From: an uncultured Pelagibacteraceae bacterium
Lineage (GTDB): Bacteria; Pseudomonadota; Alphaproteobacteria; Pelagibacterales; Pelagibacteraceae
NCBI GenBank assembly: GCA_902560685.1
Contig: CACEMT010000001.1
Coordinates: forward strand, 1 to 64,000
Length of the DNA: 64,000 nucleotides
Reading direction: 5' to 3'
Part shown: positions 44,486 to 53,950 of the stretch, one piece after another
Position numbering within the stretch: the stretch's first letter is position 1
How the letters are laid out: every line of letters begins with the position of its first letter
Program-made: the position numbers and the translations under genes
The notes under the pieces: generated by a model
Database searches by the model: none
What the model saw: only the letters and a program-made list of their open reading frames with translations
Told to the model about the DNA's origin: nothing

Positions 44486-45753
44486 TTTAGATTTAAGGCT
44501 TCCCCAGCAAGATATAGGGATCCAGTAATAATAATTATATCATTATCTTTCAAATTAATTGAACTGATAGCTTCCTTAATTGATTTTTTATAGTTAACAT
44601 TTTCTAAATTTTTTAATTTTTTCATTAAATCTTCACCATTAATAGCATTAGGTTGGTTTGGAATATCTACAGTTGTTAAAGAAGATATTTTATCTTTAAA
44701 ATAATTAATATATTCAATATGATTTTTATTACTCATCATTCCTAAAATTATATGCTTGTTACACTCTAGTGAATTTAAATGTTTACATAAAACACTAGCT
44801 CCAAGAGGATTATGTGATCCATCAATATAGATTTTATTATTTTTTACTAAATCTTTTAGTTTTCCATTTTTTATCTCTGAAAACCTTGCTATACTTTTAA
44901 TTTTTTTTATTCCACTTACGATATTTTGATCAGAAATATTTATATCTTCTATATTTCTTATAGTTGCTATAGCTGACGAGATATTAGATAATTGAAATTC
45001 ACCCTCCAAATTTGGTAGTGGAAGCTTAAGTCCTCCATATTTATCTTCATAATAAAAAAATCCATTTTCATTTAAAGAGTAGTTAAAATCATTACCAAAA
45101 ATTATTTTTTTTGAAGAATTTTTTTCAATCGAGCTTGCTATTTTTTTTAAAGTCTCATTTGAGCTTTGTTTTGAGACAATAATTTTCGAAGCTAATAAAG
45201 ATGAAGTTTTTTCAAATATTATTTGATCTATTGTTTGTTTATTTTTTGGTAGCCAGTCTAGGTGATCTAAACCGATAGCGGTAATAACAGTCGCTAAATT
45301 TGATTTAATTATAGAACAAGCATCTGCTCTATGAAACAAACCACTTTCCAGTAAATTAATATTATTTTTGAAGTTTCTGGCATTATAAAAATAAGCAGCT
45401 GTTAATATCTCAAAATAAGTTATAGGTTCGCCTGCGTTAACAACTTCTACTTCATTTAATAATTTTACAAGATTTTCATCAGAAATTTCCTCATCATTAT
45501 ATATAAATCTTTCGTTAATTTTTTGTATATGAGGACTTGTGTAAATATTACAATTTATATTTGCATCTTTTAGTATTGCTCTAATTGCTTGAATTGTAGA
45601 GTATTTTCCATTTGTTCCAACTACAGATATATATTGTAAATTATCTTGAGGATTTCCAAGCTTTTCACAGAGTTTCTTAATTCGATCTAAACTTAAATCT
45701 ATTTCTTTAGGATGCAGCTTTTGTAGACTGCTCAATATTTTTTGAAGTTTCAT
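44482..45753 (-). CDS. folC: Folylpolyglutamate/dihydrofolate synthase
   Basis: LHPKEIDLSLDRIKKL, VVGTNGKYST, TSPHIQKINERF, IDGSHNPLGA; downstream of accD. Confidence 0.92.
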   Translation of the reverse strand: MKLQKILSSLQKLHPKEIDLSLDRIKKLCEKLGNPQDNLQYISVVGTNGKYSTIQAIRAILKDANINCNIYTSPHIQKINERFIYNDEEISDENLVKLLNEVEVVNAGEPITYFEILTAAYFYNARNFKNNINLLESGLFHRADACSIIKSNLATVITAIGLDHLDWLPKNKQTIDQIIFEKTSSLLASKIIVSKQSSNETLKKIASSIEKNSSKKIIFGNDFNYSLNENGFFYYEDKYGGLKLPLPNLEGEFQLSNISSAIATIRNIEDINISDQNIVSGIKKIKSIARFSEIKNGKLKDLVKNNKIYIDGSHNPLGASVLCKHLNSLECNKHIILGMMSNKNHIEYINYFKDKISSLTTVDIPNQPNAINGEDLMKKLKNLENVNYKKSIKEAISSINLKDNDIIIITGSLYLAGEALNLN

Positions 45754-46642
45754 TTGATAATTCTGAATTTACCTCAGAATTTTTCTTTAGCAATATTTCA
45801 AGTAATTTTCCAACTTCATTTGTTAAATCTTTTCTTTTTACCACTTTGTCAACAAAACCGTGTTTTTCAACAAACTCAGCTGTCTGAAAATCTGGACTTA
45901 ATTCTTCTTTAACTGTTGCTTGAATTACACGTTTTCCTGCGAAAGCAATTAAACATCCTGTCTCAGCAAAATGTATATCACCCAACATAGCGAATGACGC
46001 TGTTATTCCTCCTGCTGTTGGGTCAGTAAAGCATACTATGTAAGGAAGATTATTTTTTTTTAATTCATTAATAGCCAAGGTTGTTCTAGTCATATTTGCT
46101 AAAGCAATTGCAGATTCAAACATTCTTTGACCTCCTCCACATGGAAAAAAAACGTAAGGTGTTTTGTTGTCAATAGCATGTTGAACTCCATAGATTATTG
46201 CCTCACCCTCTGCGCCACCAACTGACCCTCCAATAAAATCAAAATTTATTGCACCGGCTGTTATTTGAATTCCATTAATTTCACCTTTTGCAATCATTAC
46301 AGCGCAATTTTGTCCAGTTTTTTTTCTGGCCTGTGTTAATCTTTCTTTATAACTTTTTGTATCTTTCCAATTTAACGGGTCTTCAGTAGGTTGAGGTGTC
46401 TCAAGAATTTCATATTTATTTTTTCCAAAAAATATATCAAATCTTTGTCTACAAGATATTCTATGGTGCTTATCACATTTTGGACAACACCATAGGTTAT
46501 CTTCTAAATCCTTCTTCAACAATGGCCCTGAACAACAGCTTGTCCAATCGGAATTTGCAATTTCTTCTTTTGTTGGAAATTTTTTTTGTAAATTTCTTTT
46601 TATTTTGTCACCAAAAACTTTTATTTTTGTAAGCCAGTTCAT
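45707..46642 (-). CDS. accD: Acetyl-CoA carboxylase carboxyltransferase subunit beta
   Basis: RFDIFFG, GQNCAVMIAKGEINGIQITAGAINFDFIGGSVGGAEGEAI, PYVFFPCGGGQRMFE, CFTDPTAGGITASFAMLGD. Confidence 0.94.
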   Translation of the reverse strand: MNWLTKIKVFGDKIKRNLQKKFPTKEEIANSDWTSCCSGPLLKKDLEDNLWCCPKCDKHHRISCRQRFDIFFGKNKYEILETPQPTEDPLNWKDTKSYKERLTQARKKTGQNCAVMIAKGEINGIQITAGAINFDFIGGSVGGAEGEAIIYGVQHAIDNKTPYVFFPCGGGQRMFESAIALANMTRTTLAINELKKNNLPYIVCFTDPTAGGITASFAMLGDIHFAETGCLIAFAGKRVIQATVKEELSPDFQTAEFVEKHGFVDKVVKRKDLTNEVGKLLEILLKKNSEVNSELSNETSKNIEQSTKAAS

Positions 46643-47442
46643 AATATTTTATTTTTTAATCTTGCTACTATTTTATTTACATTTGTGACAGGATTTTGTC
46701 TATTGTTTAAACTTCTAGTGATTTCTTTGCAAATTTCACTTCCAACAACTACTCCATCTGAATTTTTGAATGATTTAATTGATTTATTTGTTATTCCAAA
46801 TCCAATTACACAGTTTTTATTTTTATCTATTTTTTTAATTTTACTATAATTTTCTAAAATTTTTTTTGGCGGGACTTTTAATTTTCCTCCCGTAGTAGAT
46901 AACATACTTATATAATAAATCATATCATGTGAGTCTTTTATAATCTTTTTCAATCTTTCTTTAGATGTTGTTGGTGACAAAAGTTGAACAAAATTTATTG
47001 ATTTTTTTTTACATTTTTTTGCAAACTTTTTGTTTTCTGGCCATGGCAAATCAACAACAATTAATCCATCAACTTTAGATAATTTGCAGTTTTTTAAAAA
47101 ATTATTTTCACCGCTTTGATAAATCAAATTATAATAACCCATTAATATAAGAGGTTTTTTAGGATTTTTATTTTTAAATTTTTTAGCGATAAGAAAAGTA
47201 TCTTTTAATGTAGTTCCGTTACTTAGCGATCTATAAGTGCTATTTTGAATTTGACCTCCGTCAGCAATAGGACAGTTGTGTAAAAAAGATAGTTCTAGAA
47301 TATCAGCATATTTAGCAACTGAATTTAATATTTCTAATGAATTTTTTTTTGTATTATCACCCGCAACGGTAAAAGTTATCAAAGCTGGTCTTTTTTCTTT
47401 TTTACAATTTTTAAAAGCTAAGCTAATTGGAGATATAGTCAT
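46639..47442 (-). CDS. trpA: Tryptophan synthase alpha-chain family protein, divergent
   Basis: TIM-barrel TrpA register: FTVAGDNTKKNSLEIL, DILELSFLHNCPIADGGQIQ, GLIVVDLPWPE, VIGFGITNK, VVVGSEI; follows trpB with overlap. Confidence 0.85.
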   Translation of the reverse strand: MTISPISLAFKNCKKEKRPALITFTVAGDNTKKNSLEILNSVAKYADILELSFLHNCPIADGGQIQNSTYRSLSNGTTLKDTFLIAKKFKNKNPKKPLILMGYYNLIYQSGENNFLKNCKLSKVDGLIVVDLPWPENKKFAKKCKKKSINFVQLLSPTTSKERLKKIIKDSHDMIYYISMLSTTGGKLKVPPKKILENYSKIKKIDKNKNCVIGFGITNKSIKSFKNSDGVVVGSEICKEITRSLNNRQNPVTNVNKIVARLKNKIL

Positions 47443-48671
47443 TAAAATTTTCCCAGCCTTTGTTTCAAAATATCTCGATCTTTATGTGCATCTCCACATG
47501 AGTTTACAATTATAACTGTATTCTTACTTAACTGTGGAGCTAATTTTATCGCTTCTGCAAATGCATGGCTTGGTTCCAAACTTGGATTTAAATTTTCATA
47601 TTTTGTTACTAGCTTATAAGCGCTTAAAGCTTCCTCATCAGTTGCTGCAGTATATCTTGCTCTTTTAGTATCTTTTAAAAAACAATGAATAGGTGAAACT
47701 CCTGGATAGTCTAATCCAGCGCTAATAGATTCTGTTTCTTCTATCTGACCTTCAAAATCTTGGTTTACATATTGAGCTGCTCCATGGAGAATTCCTATTT
47801 TTGATCCATAAGTTAAAGGAGCGGCATGCCTTTTACTTTTTTTTGGTCCCCCAGCTTCAATACCAATAAACTCAACCTGCTTTTTATTGTAATGCATAAA
47901 TTCGTTCCAAAAACCAAAGCTTGAAGACCCTCCTCCAACACAGTTTAATAATTTTATTTTTTTTGGAATTCTTCCGAATTCTTTTTTTATTTGTACCAAA
48001 AGCTCTCTTGAAATTTGTGATGTACTCCATCCACAAATTTTGACAAAAATATTAGGACCTACAGTTGAACCTACACACATATGAGTGGTATCACAATTCG
48101 ATACCCAGTATCTCATACATTCGCTTACAGCATCAACAAGAGTTTGACTACCAGTATAAACTGGAACTATCTCAGCACCATTTTTTTTCATAGCATCACA
48201 ATTGGGCTTTTGTCTTTTAATATCTTTTACACCCATAAATATTTTACATTTTAAGCCAAATTTTTTTGCTGCCATACTAAGCATTTTTCCCGCATATCCC
48301 GCTCCCGTATCTCCTACAATATATTTTTTTCCAGCTCTTTTTGCTATAAGACAATGAACAGTTGCATTATAAATTTTATGAGCACCTCCGTTAGCCTCCG
48401 AAACAACTTTTGCCCATATTTCAGCGCCACCCAATTGTTTTGTTAAGTTTTCTAACTTTGTGAAAGAAGTTGGTGATCCTACCCAATTTTTAAAATAATA
48501 ATCTCTTTCTTTAATAAATTTTTTATTTTTTCTCAATTTTTTAAATAATATTTCAAGGTCTTCTACTGGTTTTTTCAAGGTTTCAGGAATGAAATTACCA
48601 CCAAATTTTCCTCCCCAGAAACCAAATTTATCGTGTTGATCAATTAATGGAATATTTTTTTTAATTTTCAT
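47442..48671 (-). CDS. trpB: Tryptophan synthase beta-chain family PLP enzyme, divergent
   Basis: GGAHKIYN (PLP Lys), DTGAGYAG, CVGGGSSSFG, GQIEETESISAGLDYPGVSP, LNPSLEPSHAFAEA; many canonical motif residues altered. Confidence 0.85.
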   Translation of the reverse strand: MKIKKNIPLIDQHDKFGFWGGKFGGNFIPETLKKPVEDLEILFKKLRKNKKFIKERDYYFKNWVGSPTSFTKLENLTKQLGGAEIWAKVVSEANGGAHKIYNATVHCLIAKRAGKKYIVGDTGAGYAGKMLSMAAKKFGLKCKIFMGVKDIKRQKPNCDAMKKNGAEIVPVYTGSQTLVDAVSECMRYWVSNCDTTHMCVGSTVGPNIFVKICGWSTSQISRELLVQIKKEFGRIPKKIKLLNCVGGGSSSFGFWNEFMHYNKKQVEFIGIEAGGPKKSKRHAAPLTYGSKIGILHGAAQYVNQDFEGQIEETESISAGLDYPGVSPIHCFLKDTKRARYTAATDEEALSAYKLVTKYENLNPSLEPSHAFAEAIKLAPQLSKNTVIIVNSCGDAHKDRDILKQRLGKF

Positions 48672-49284
48672 TTTTAATCTTACTAATATTTTCTAAAAAA
48701 ATTTTTATCTTTGAAATATCTTTTTCCCCTGAAGTCTCTAGGCTTCCTGAAATGTCAATAATATCTGCTATTTTAGAATATTTATCAAGTCTATCATTAT
48801 ATTGAATATTGCCCGCAAGCATTTTACTTACTTTAGTTGGCACATTATTTAGCAATTGATGGTCAAACCCAACAGATTTTTCATATCCCTTGCTATCAAA
48901 TAAAATTATTTCAGAAATAGATTCAAATTTTTTATATTTTTCAACATCTCTTTTATTTTCGATTGTAAGAGCGGTTATAATTTTGATTTTATATTTTTCT
49001 TTTATTAATGCAGTTTTTTCAGGATCCACATCATATAATTGGTAGTAGTCAAAATTTAAATCTTTTATTTTTTCTAAAGCTTCGTCATTTGGATTTACAA
49101 GCACTGAAACAAAATTTATTTTTTTTTTGTTTAAATCAATTAATTTTTTGAGACTTTCATACTCGATATATCTTTTAGATTTTGGATAATTAGTTATAAA
49201 ACCAATAAATTTAGGAGGATGATTATGATTTATTATGTAATTTAAAGTTTTAGAATCTTTAATGCCACAAATTTTTGCATCCAT
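48661..49284 (-). CDS. trpF: Phosphoribosylanthranilate isomerase family protein, divergent
   Basis: AKICGI, YPKSKRYI, VLVNPNDEAL, YYQLYDVDPE, ILFDSKG, LAGNIQYNDR, DISGSLETSGEKD; upstream of trpB. Confidence 0.82.
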   Translation of the reverse strand: MDAKICGIKDSKTLNYIINHNHPPKFIGFITNYPKSKRYIEYESLKKLIDLNKKKINFVSVLVNPNDEALEKIKDLNFDYYQLYDVDPEKTALIKEKYKIKIITALTIENKRDVEKYKKFESISEIILFDSKGYEKSVGFDHQLLNNVPTKVSKMLAGNIQYNDRLDKYSKIADIIDISGSLETSGEKDISKIKIFLENISKIKNEN

Positions 49285-49955
49285 TATTTATTAAGATGAT
49301 AAATTAATTTTTGAATATTTTTTTTTATATTTCCTTTTGTAATTGGTCTTCCGATTACAAGCCAGTTACTACCATTTTTAAATGCTTCTTTTGGTGTCAT
49401 TGTTCTTTTTTGGTCATTTTTATTATTGTTAAATCTTATTCCTGGAGTGATTATTTCTTTTTTAAAATTTTTTTTTACATATTTTACTGACTTGCCATCA
49501 CATACTAGAGCATCTAGTTTTGCTTTTTGTGCTAACTTACTTTGATGAATTATTAAATTTTTAACAGATTTATTATATCCAATTTCTTTTAAATTTTTAT
49601 TATCTAAAGAAGTTAACGTTGTAACACCAACTAACTTTATTTTACCAGAAACTTTCTTTGCTGCTTTTAATGCTTCTAAACCCGAACTTATATGTATAGT
49701 TAAATAATTAACTCTAAGGTCCTTAATTGCCTTTATTGCAGATGAACATGTATTTGGAATATCATGAAGTTTTAGATCGGCAAAAACTATTTTATTCTTA
49801 AGATTGTAAATAAACCTTCTTCCATTTTTCGAATTTAAAAATTCTAAACCAAATTTATATCCAACTTTTATTTTAGAGTTTTGCGTATTATTAATTATTT
49901 TTTTAATTTTTGAGATATTTGTGGTATCGCAAGCAATAAATATTTTATTATTCAT
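49284..49955 (-). CDS. pyrF: Orotidine 5'-phosphate decarboxylase
   Basis: FADLKLHDIPNTCSSAIKAI, ITPGIRF, WLVIGRPITKG. Confidence 0.94.
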   Translation of the reverse strand: MNNKIFIACDTTNISKIKKIINNTQNSKIKVGYKFGLEFLNSKNGRRFIYNLKNKIVFADLKLHDIPNTCSSAIKAIKDLRVNYLTIHISSGLEALKAAKKVSGKIKLVGVTTLTSLDNKNLKEIGYNKSVKNLIIHQSKLAQKAKLDALVCDGKSVKYVKKNFKKEIITPGIRFNNNKNDQKRTMTPKEAFKNGSNWLVIGRPITKGNIKKNIQKLIYHLNK

Positions 49956-50235
49956 TGTTTAAATCCTTAAACCATTTTTTGGACATTTTAAAATGAACTG
50001 TTTTTTTTTCTGGTACTTTAACTTTTTCATTTGTTTTAGGGTTTCTAGAAATTCTAGCTTTTTGAATTTTTGTTTCTAAAGTGAAGATATCTCTTAACTC
50101 AACTCTTTCATTTCTAGAAAGTGAATTTTCCATGTTTGAAATAATAATATCAACAAGTTTAGATAAATTTTTATTTAAAAAATTTGGATAATTCGATGAT
50201 AATTGTTTAATTATTTTTGATTTAACTAAAGCCAA
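49948..50235 (-). CDS. ihfB: Integration host factor beta-like (HU/IHF family)
   Basis: VELRDIFTLETKIQKARISRNPKTNEKVKVPEKKTVHFKMSK. Confidence 0.88.
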   Translation of the reverse strand: MALVKSKIIKQLSSNYPNFLNKNLSKLVDIIISNMENSLSRNERVELRDIFTLETKIQKARISRNPKTNEKVKVPEKKTVHFKMSKKWFKDLNNE

Positions 50236-50239
50236 TTAG

Positions 50240-51973
50240 CTATTCTTTTTTCTTTTTTTTATTATCTAATTTATCAGAAAGAGAAGAAAAAGGAAGATTT
50301 TTTCCTGAAAGTGGAGATGAAAATTTTGAAACAGCCTCTTTATTTTGCAACTCTTCCAAAAGTTTAATACTAAGAGCAACTTTTCTTTTAGAAAAATCTA
50401 ACTCACTTATCGCTACGTCTATTCTTTCACCACCTACGAATCTAGAGGGTCTTGCATCAGATGCACTTATTGCAATTTGAGATTTTTTAATTAAAAATTC
50501 AAGATTTGAACCTTCGGGACTAACCATTATTCCTTTATTATCAGAAGATTTTACTTTTACTGTTATAAAATCATTTATTTTTTTATCTTTAAACCAATTA
50601 AAAGGATCTTCTTGAGTTTGTTTTAGACCTACTCTTACTTTTTGTTCATCTGTTTTAATTTCTAAAACTTTAACTTTCAATTTATCACCCTTTTTATATT
50701 TTTTTATTTCTTCATCAGGATTGCCTGTATACGAAAGGTCATTTGCATGGAGAAAACCATCAATTTCAAAATCTTTAAGTTTAACATAAATAGCATAATC
50801 GTTTACACTACCAGCTACTCCCTCAATTTCTGATCCAATTGGGTATTTTTCTTCCAAAGCTTTATATGGATTTTGTTTAGTTAGTCTGTGCGAGATCGCA
50901 ACTCTTCTTTTTTCTTGATCAATGTCAGTTATTACACATTCAATTTCATCTCCAATCTTAAACATTTTTTTTGCTGATACATTTTTTTTAGACCATACCA
51001 ATTCACTTGAGTGGAGTAATGTAGTTAACCCAGGCTCTAATTCACAAAAACAACCATAATCTGCTATTTTCACAATTTTAACTTTATAAACCTTGTTTAG
51101 CTCATAATTAGAAATATGGTCGAATGGGTCAGGTGAAAGTTGTTTTATTGAGCAACCAACTTGAAGCTTTTCTTTATCAACACTTATCACCAGCAATTTA
51201 TGTTTTTCACCAATATTAAAAACTTCTTCAGGGTGATTTATTCTTGAATATGAAATTTCTTGTAAATGAACCAAAACATCTAACTCCCCATTATTAACAT
51301 CAAAAAAACAACCAAATGAGCTGTAACTTTTAACAACTGCATTATCTATAATATCTCCAACTTTATATTTTTCTATAATTTTTGCTTTGTCTTCTTTTTT
51401 ACCAGATGTAACTATTTGTCTTCTAGAAACACACGCATTTCCTCTAATCTTATCTAATTTAATTAGTGCAAATTTTTGTGGTTCATTAATTAAATGTGAA
51501 ATATCTTTAAGGGGTTTGTCACTAATTTGGGAACCAGGGCAGAACATCAAACTTCCGGTATCTATATGCTCTACTATTACCCCACCTTTGCATTTAGATT
51601 TAATTTTACCTATTATTGGTTCGTTATTTTCATAAGCTTTCTCTAATAATTTCCATCCTTTTATTTTTTGTGCTTTCGCTGCTGATACTATTACATCTCC
51701 TTTTGAATCTTCAATTTTTTCTAAAAAAACTGATATTTTTGAACCTTCTTTAAGATTATCTTGAATATTAATACTTTTTACTTCGTTTATATCTATTACT
51801 GGTTCAGATTTAAGACCATCTATATACAAGAATATATATTTTTCTGTTATCTTTGTTACAGTACCTACTACAACATTTCCCTCTTGGATTTTAGTTTTGG
51901 ATAACTGACTGTTTAAAAGTGTTTCAAATTCTTTATTCTTTGGTGAATTAAGTTCTTTATATATTTCCATCAA
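50240..51973 (-). CDS. rpsA: 30S ribosomal protein S1
   Basis: Tandem S1 domains; order ihfB-rpsA-cmk-aroA. Confidence 0.96.
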   Translation of the reverse strand: MMEIYKELNSPKNKEFETLLNSQLSKTKIQEGNVVVGTVTKITEKYIFLYIDGLKSEPVIDINEVKSINIQDNLKEGSKISVFLEKIEDSKGDVIVSAAKAQKIKGWKLLEKAYENNEPIIGKIKSKCKGGVIVEHIDTGSLMFCPGSQISDKPLKDISHLINEPQKFALIKLDKIRGNACVSRRQIVTSGKKEDKAKIIEKYKVGDIIDNAVVKSYSSFGCFFDVNNGELDVLVHLQEISYSRINHPEEVFNIGEKHKLLVISVDKEKLQVGCSIKQLSPDPFDHISNYELNKVYKVKIVKIADYGCFCELEPGLTTLLHSSELVWSKKNVSAKKMFKIGDEIECVITDIDQEKRRVAISHRLTKQNPYKALEEKYPIGSEIEGVAGSVNDYAIYVKLKDFEIDGFLHANDLSYTGNPDEEIKKYKKGDKLKVKVLEIKTDEQKVRVGLKQTQEDPFNWFKDKKINDFITVKVKSSDNKGIMVSPEGSNLEFLIKKSQIAISASDARPSRFVGGERIDVAISELDFSKRKVALSIKLLEELQNKEAVSKFSSPLSGKNLPFSSLSDKLDNKKKKKE

Positions 51974-52619
51974 TTTTTTGTTTTATTCTTTTTCTCACCA
52001 ACTTAACAATTTTACTGTTCATTTGATTTAATGTTAAATTTGTGGTGTCAACTAATACAGCACCTTTTACAAAAAGCAAAGGGCTTTCTTTTCTATTTTT
52101 GTCGCTAAAATCCCTTAATTTCAAGGCTTTTTCAACTTCTTTTATTTTAATTGAAGAATTATTTTTTTTAAATTCTTCAAATCTTCTTAAAGCTTTTTTT
52201 CTTATAGAACATCGAAAAAATAGTTTTAAATCAGCATTTGGTATAATTTTAGAAGCAATATCTCTTCCCTCAATGATAACAAAATTATTTTTTTTTATGA
52301 AATCTATTTGGTAATTTTTTAAATAATTTCTTATATATTTTTTTTTTGCTATTATTGACGATAGGCTTGTAACACTTTCACTATATAGTTTTTTTGAATT
52401 TAATTTTTTTTCAGATATCGATTTAGAAAAATTTTTTATAATATTTTTGTTATATTTATTCTTATTTTTAATAATTTTATAAGCAATATATCTATACAAT
52501 TTTCCTGAAGAAAGTAATTTTAATTTAAATTCTTTTGAAATAATTTTACTGGCAGTAGTTTTTCCTGAAGCACTACTTCCATCAACAGCGACATAAAAAC
52601 TTTTAATTTTTTTTTTCAT
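51957..52619 (-). CDS. cmk: Cytidylate kinase
   Basis: VAVDGSSASGKTTASKIISKEF, LSSGKLYRYIA, IIEGRDIASKI. Confidence 0.94.
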   Translation of the reverse strand: MKKKIKSFYVAVDGSSASGKTTASKIISKEFKLKLLSSGKLYRYIAYKIIKNKNKYNKNIIKNFSKSISEKKLNSKKLYSESVTSLSSIIAKKKYIRNYLKNYQIDFIKKNNFVIIEGRDIASKIIPNADLKLFFRCSIRKKALRRFEEFKKNNSSIKIKEVEKALKLRDFSDKNRKESPLLFVKGAVLVDTTNLTLNQMNSKIVKLVRKRIKQKIDGNI

Positions 52620-53943
52620 AATTTATTTTTGCCCCTAATTTTTTTAAAATAAATAAAAAGTTAGGAAAAGAAGTTTTTATTGATTCAAAATCATCAATTT
52701 TCCATCTACCTCCCAAGGTTAATGCAGCAATGCATGACAACATAAACACTCTGTGATCTTTCATAAAATTACTAATTCTAATATTTTTGTTTAGTTCTAG
52801 GTTGGGGTTTCCGTAAATTTTCAAACTATCTTTTTTTTCATAAATTTTTATGCCAATCATTCTTAAGAGATTACTAGCAATTTTAAGTCTATCGCTTTCT
52901 TTGTGTCTTAACTCTGAAATACCTTTAAAATGTGATATACCTTTAGATTTAGCACTAACTAAGAAAATTAATAAAAATTCATCAATTGCACTGCTGTTAA
53001 AATATTTTGGGCAATTAATTGATTTTAAATTTTCTCTACTTTTTACAATAATATCACCAATCTCTTCTCCTTTATAAATTTTTTTATTTTTAACTTTAAT
53101 ACCAGCATTCATTTTATTTAGTATTTGAATTATTCCTGTTCTAGTTTTATTTATATTAACATTTTTGATAACTATTTTTGAATTCTTTGATAATAAAGTT
53201 AAGACAATAAAAAAAGCACTTGAACTTATATCCCCTGGAATTGTATAATTGAATGAATTGTATGGGCTTAATCCTCTAACTTTAATTTCATCAAATTTTT
53301 TATTAGATTTAATATTTATTGGTATATTTAGATATTTAAATAATTTTTCAGTATGATCTCTTGATTTAATACTTTTAATTTTTGTAATTCCGGGAGTATT
53401 AAGAGCTGCTAACATTATTGAGCTTTTTACTTGAGCGCTTCCTTTTTTTTCAAAAAATTCTATAGGCCTCACAAATCTTGTTCCTTTGATTGTAATTGGA
53501 AGTTTTTTATTTTTTGAAATAATTTTAGCACCAAAATTACTTAAAGGTAATATGACCCTTTGGAAGTCTCTTTTTTTAAGACTTCGATCTCCTGTAATTA
53601 TTATTTTTTTTTCAAATCTAACTAACATTCCCAATATTAATCTTGAAAGTGTGCCAGAGTTATTAGCTTTAATAACCTTATTATTCTTAGTGGAAAAATT
53701 ATTTAATCCTTTACCTAATATTTCATAATATTTTTTTTTTTTTATAACTTTAATCCCTAAAGATTTAATTGCATTAATTGCACTAATTACATCCTCAGAT
53801 TCTAAAAGATTATAAATTTTAGAGCAACCAATTGCCTGTGACGCCATTAAAACACATCTTATAGATATACTTTTATCAGAACTTACCTCAATTTTTTTAT
53901 CAAATTTATTAATTTTATTATTAATTAAAACAGATTTATTCAT
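52603..53943 (-). CDS. aroA: 3-phosphoshikimate 1-carboxyvinyltransferase
   Basis: DKSISIRCVLMA, NSGTLSRLILGML, GDRSLKKRDFQRVILPL, RHKESDRLKI. Confidence 0.95.
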   Translation of the reverse strand: MNKSVLINNKINKFDKKIEVSSDKSISIRCVLMASQAIGCSKIYNLLESEDVISAINAIKSLGIKVIKKKKYYEILGKGLNNFSTKNNKVIKANNSGTLSRLILGMLVRFEKKIIITGDRSLKKRDFQRVILPLSNFGAKIISKNKKLPITIKGTRFVRPIEFFEKKGSAQVKSSIMLAALNTPGITKIKSIKSRDHTEKLFKYLNIPINIKSNKKFDEIKVRGLSPYNSFNYTIPGDISSSAFFIVLTLLSKNSKIVIKNVNINKTRTGIIQILNKMNAGIKVKNKKIYKGEEIGDIIVKSRENLKSINCPKYFNSSAIDEFLLIFLVSAKSKGISHFKGISELRHKESDRLKIASNLLRMIGIKIYEKKDSLKIYGNPNLELNKNIRISNFMKDHRVFMLSCIAALTLGGRWKIDDFESIKTSFPNFLFILKKLGAKINYEKKN

Positions 53944-53950
53944 TAAATAT

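Noticed and set aside
46639-49284. Simple pseudogene decay of trpF-trpB-trpA
   Set aside because: All three frames are intact at about normal length, translationally overlapping, and keep core catalytic residues; decay would be expected to give stops or frameshifts.
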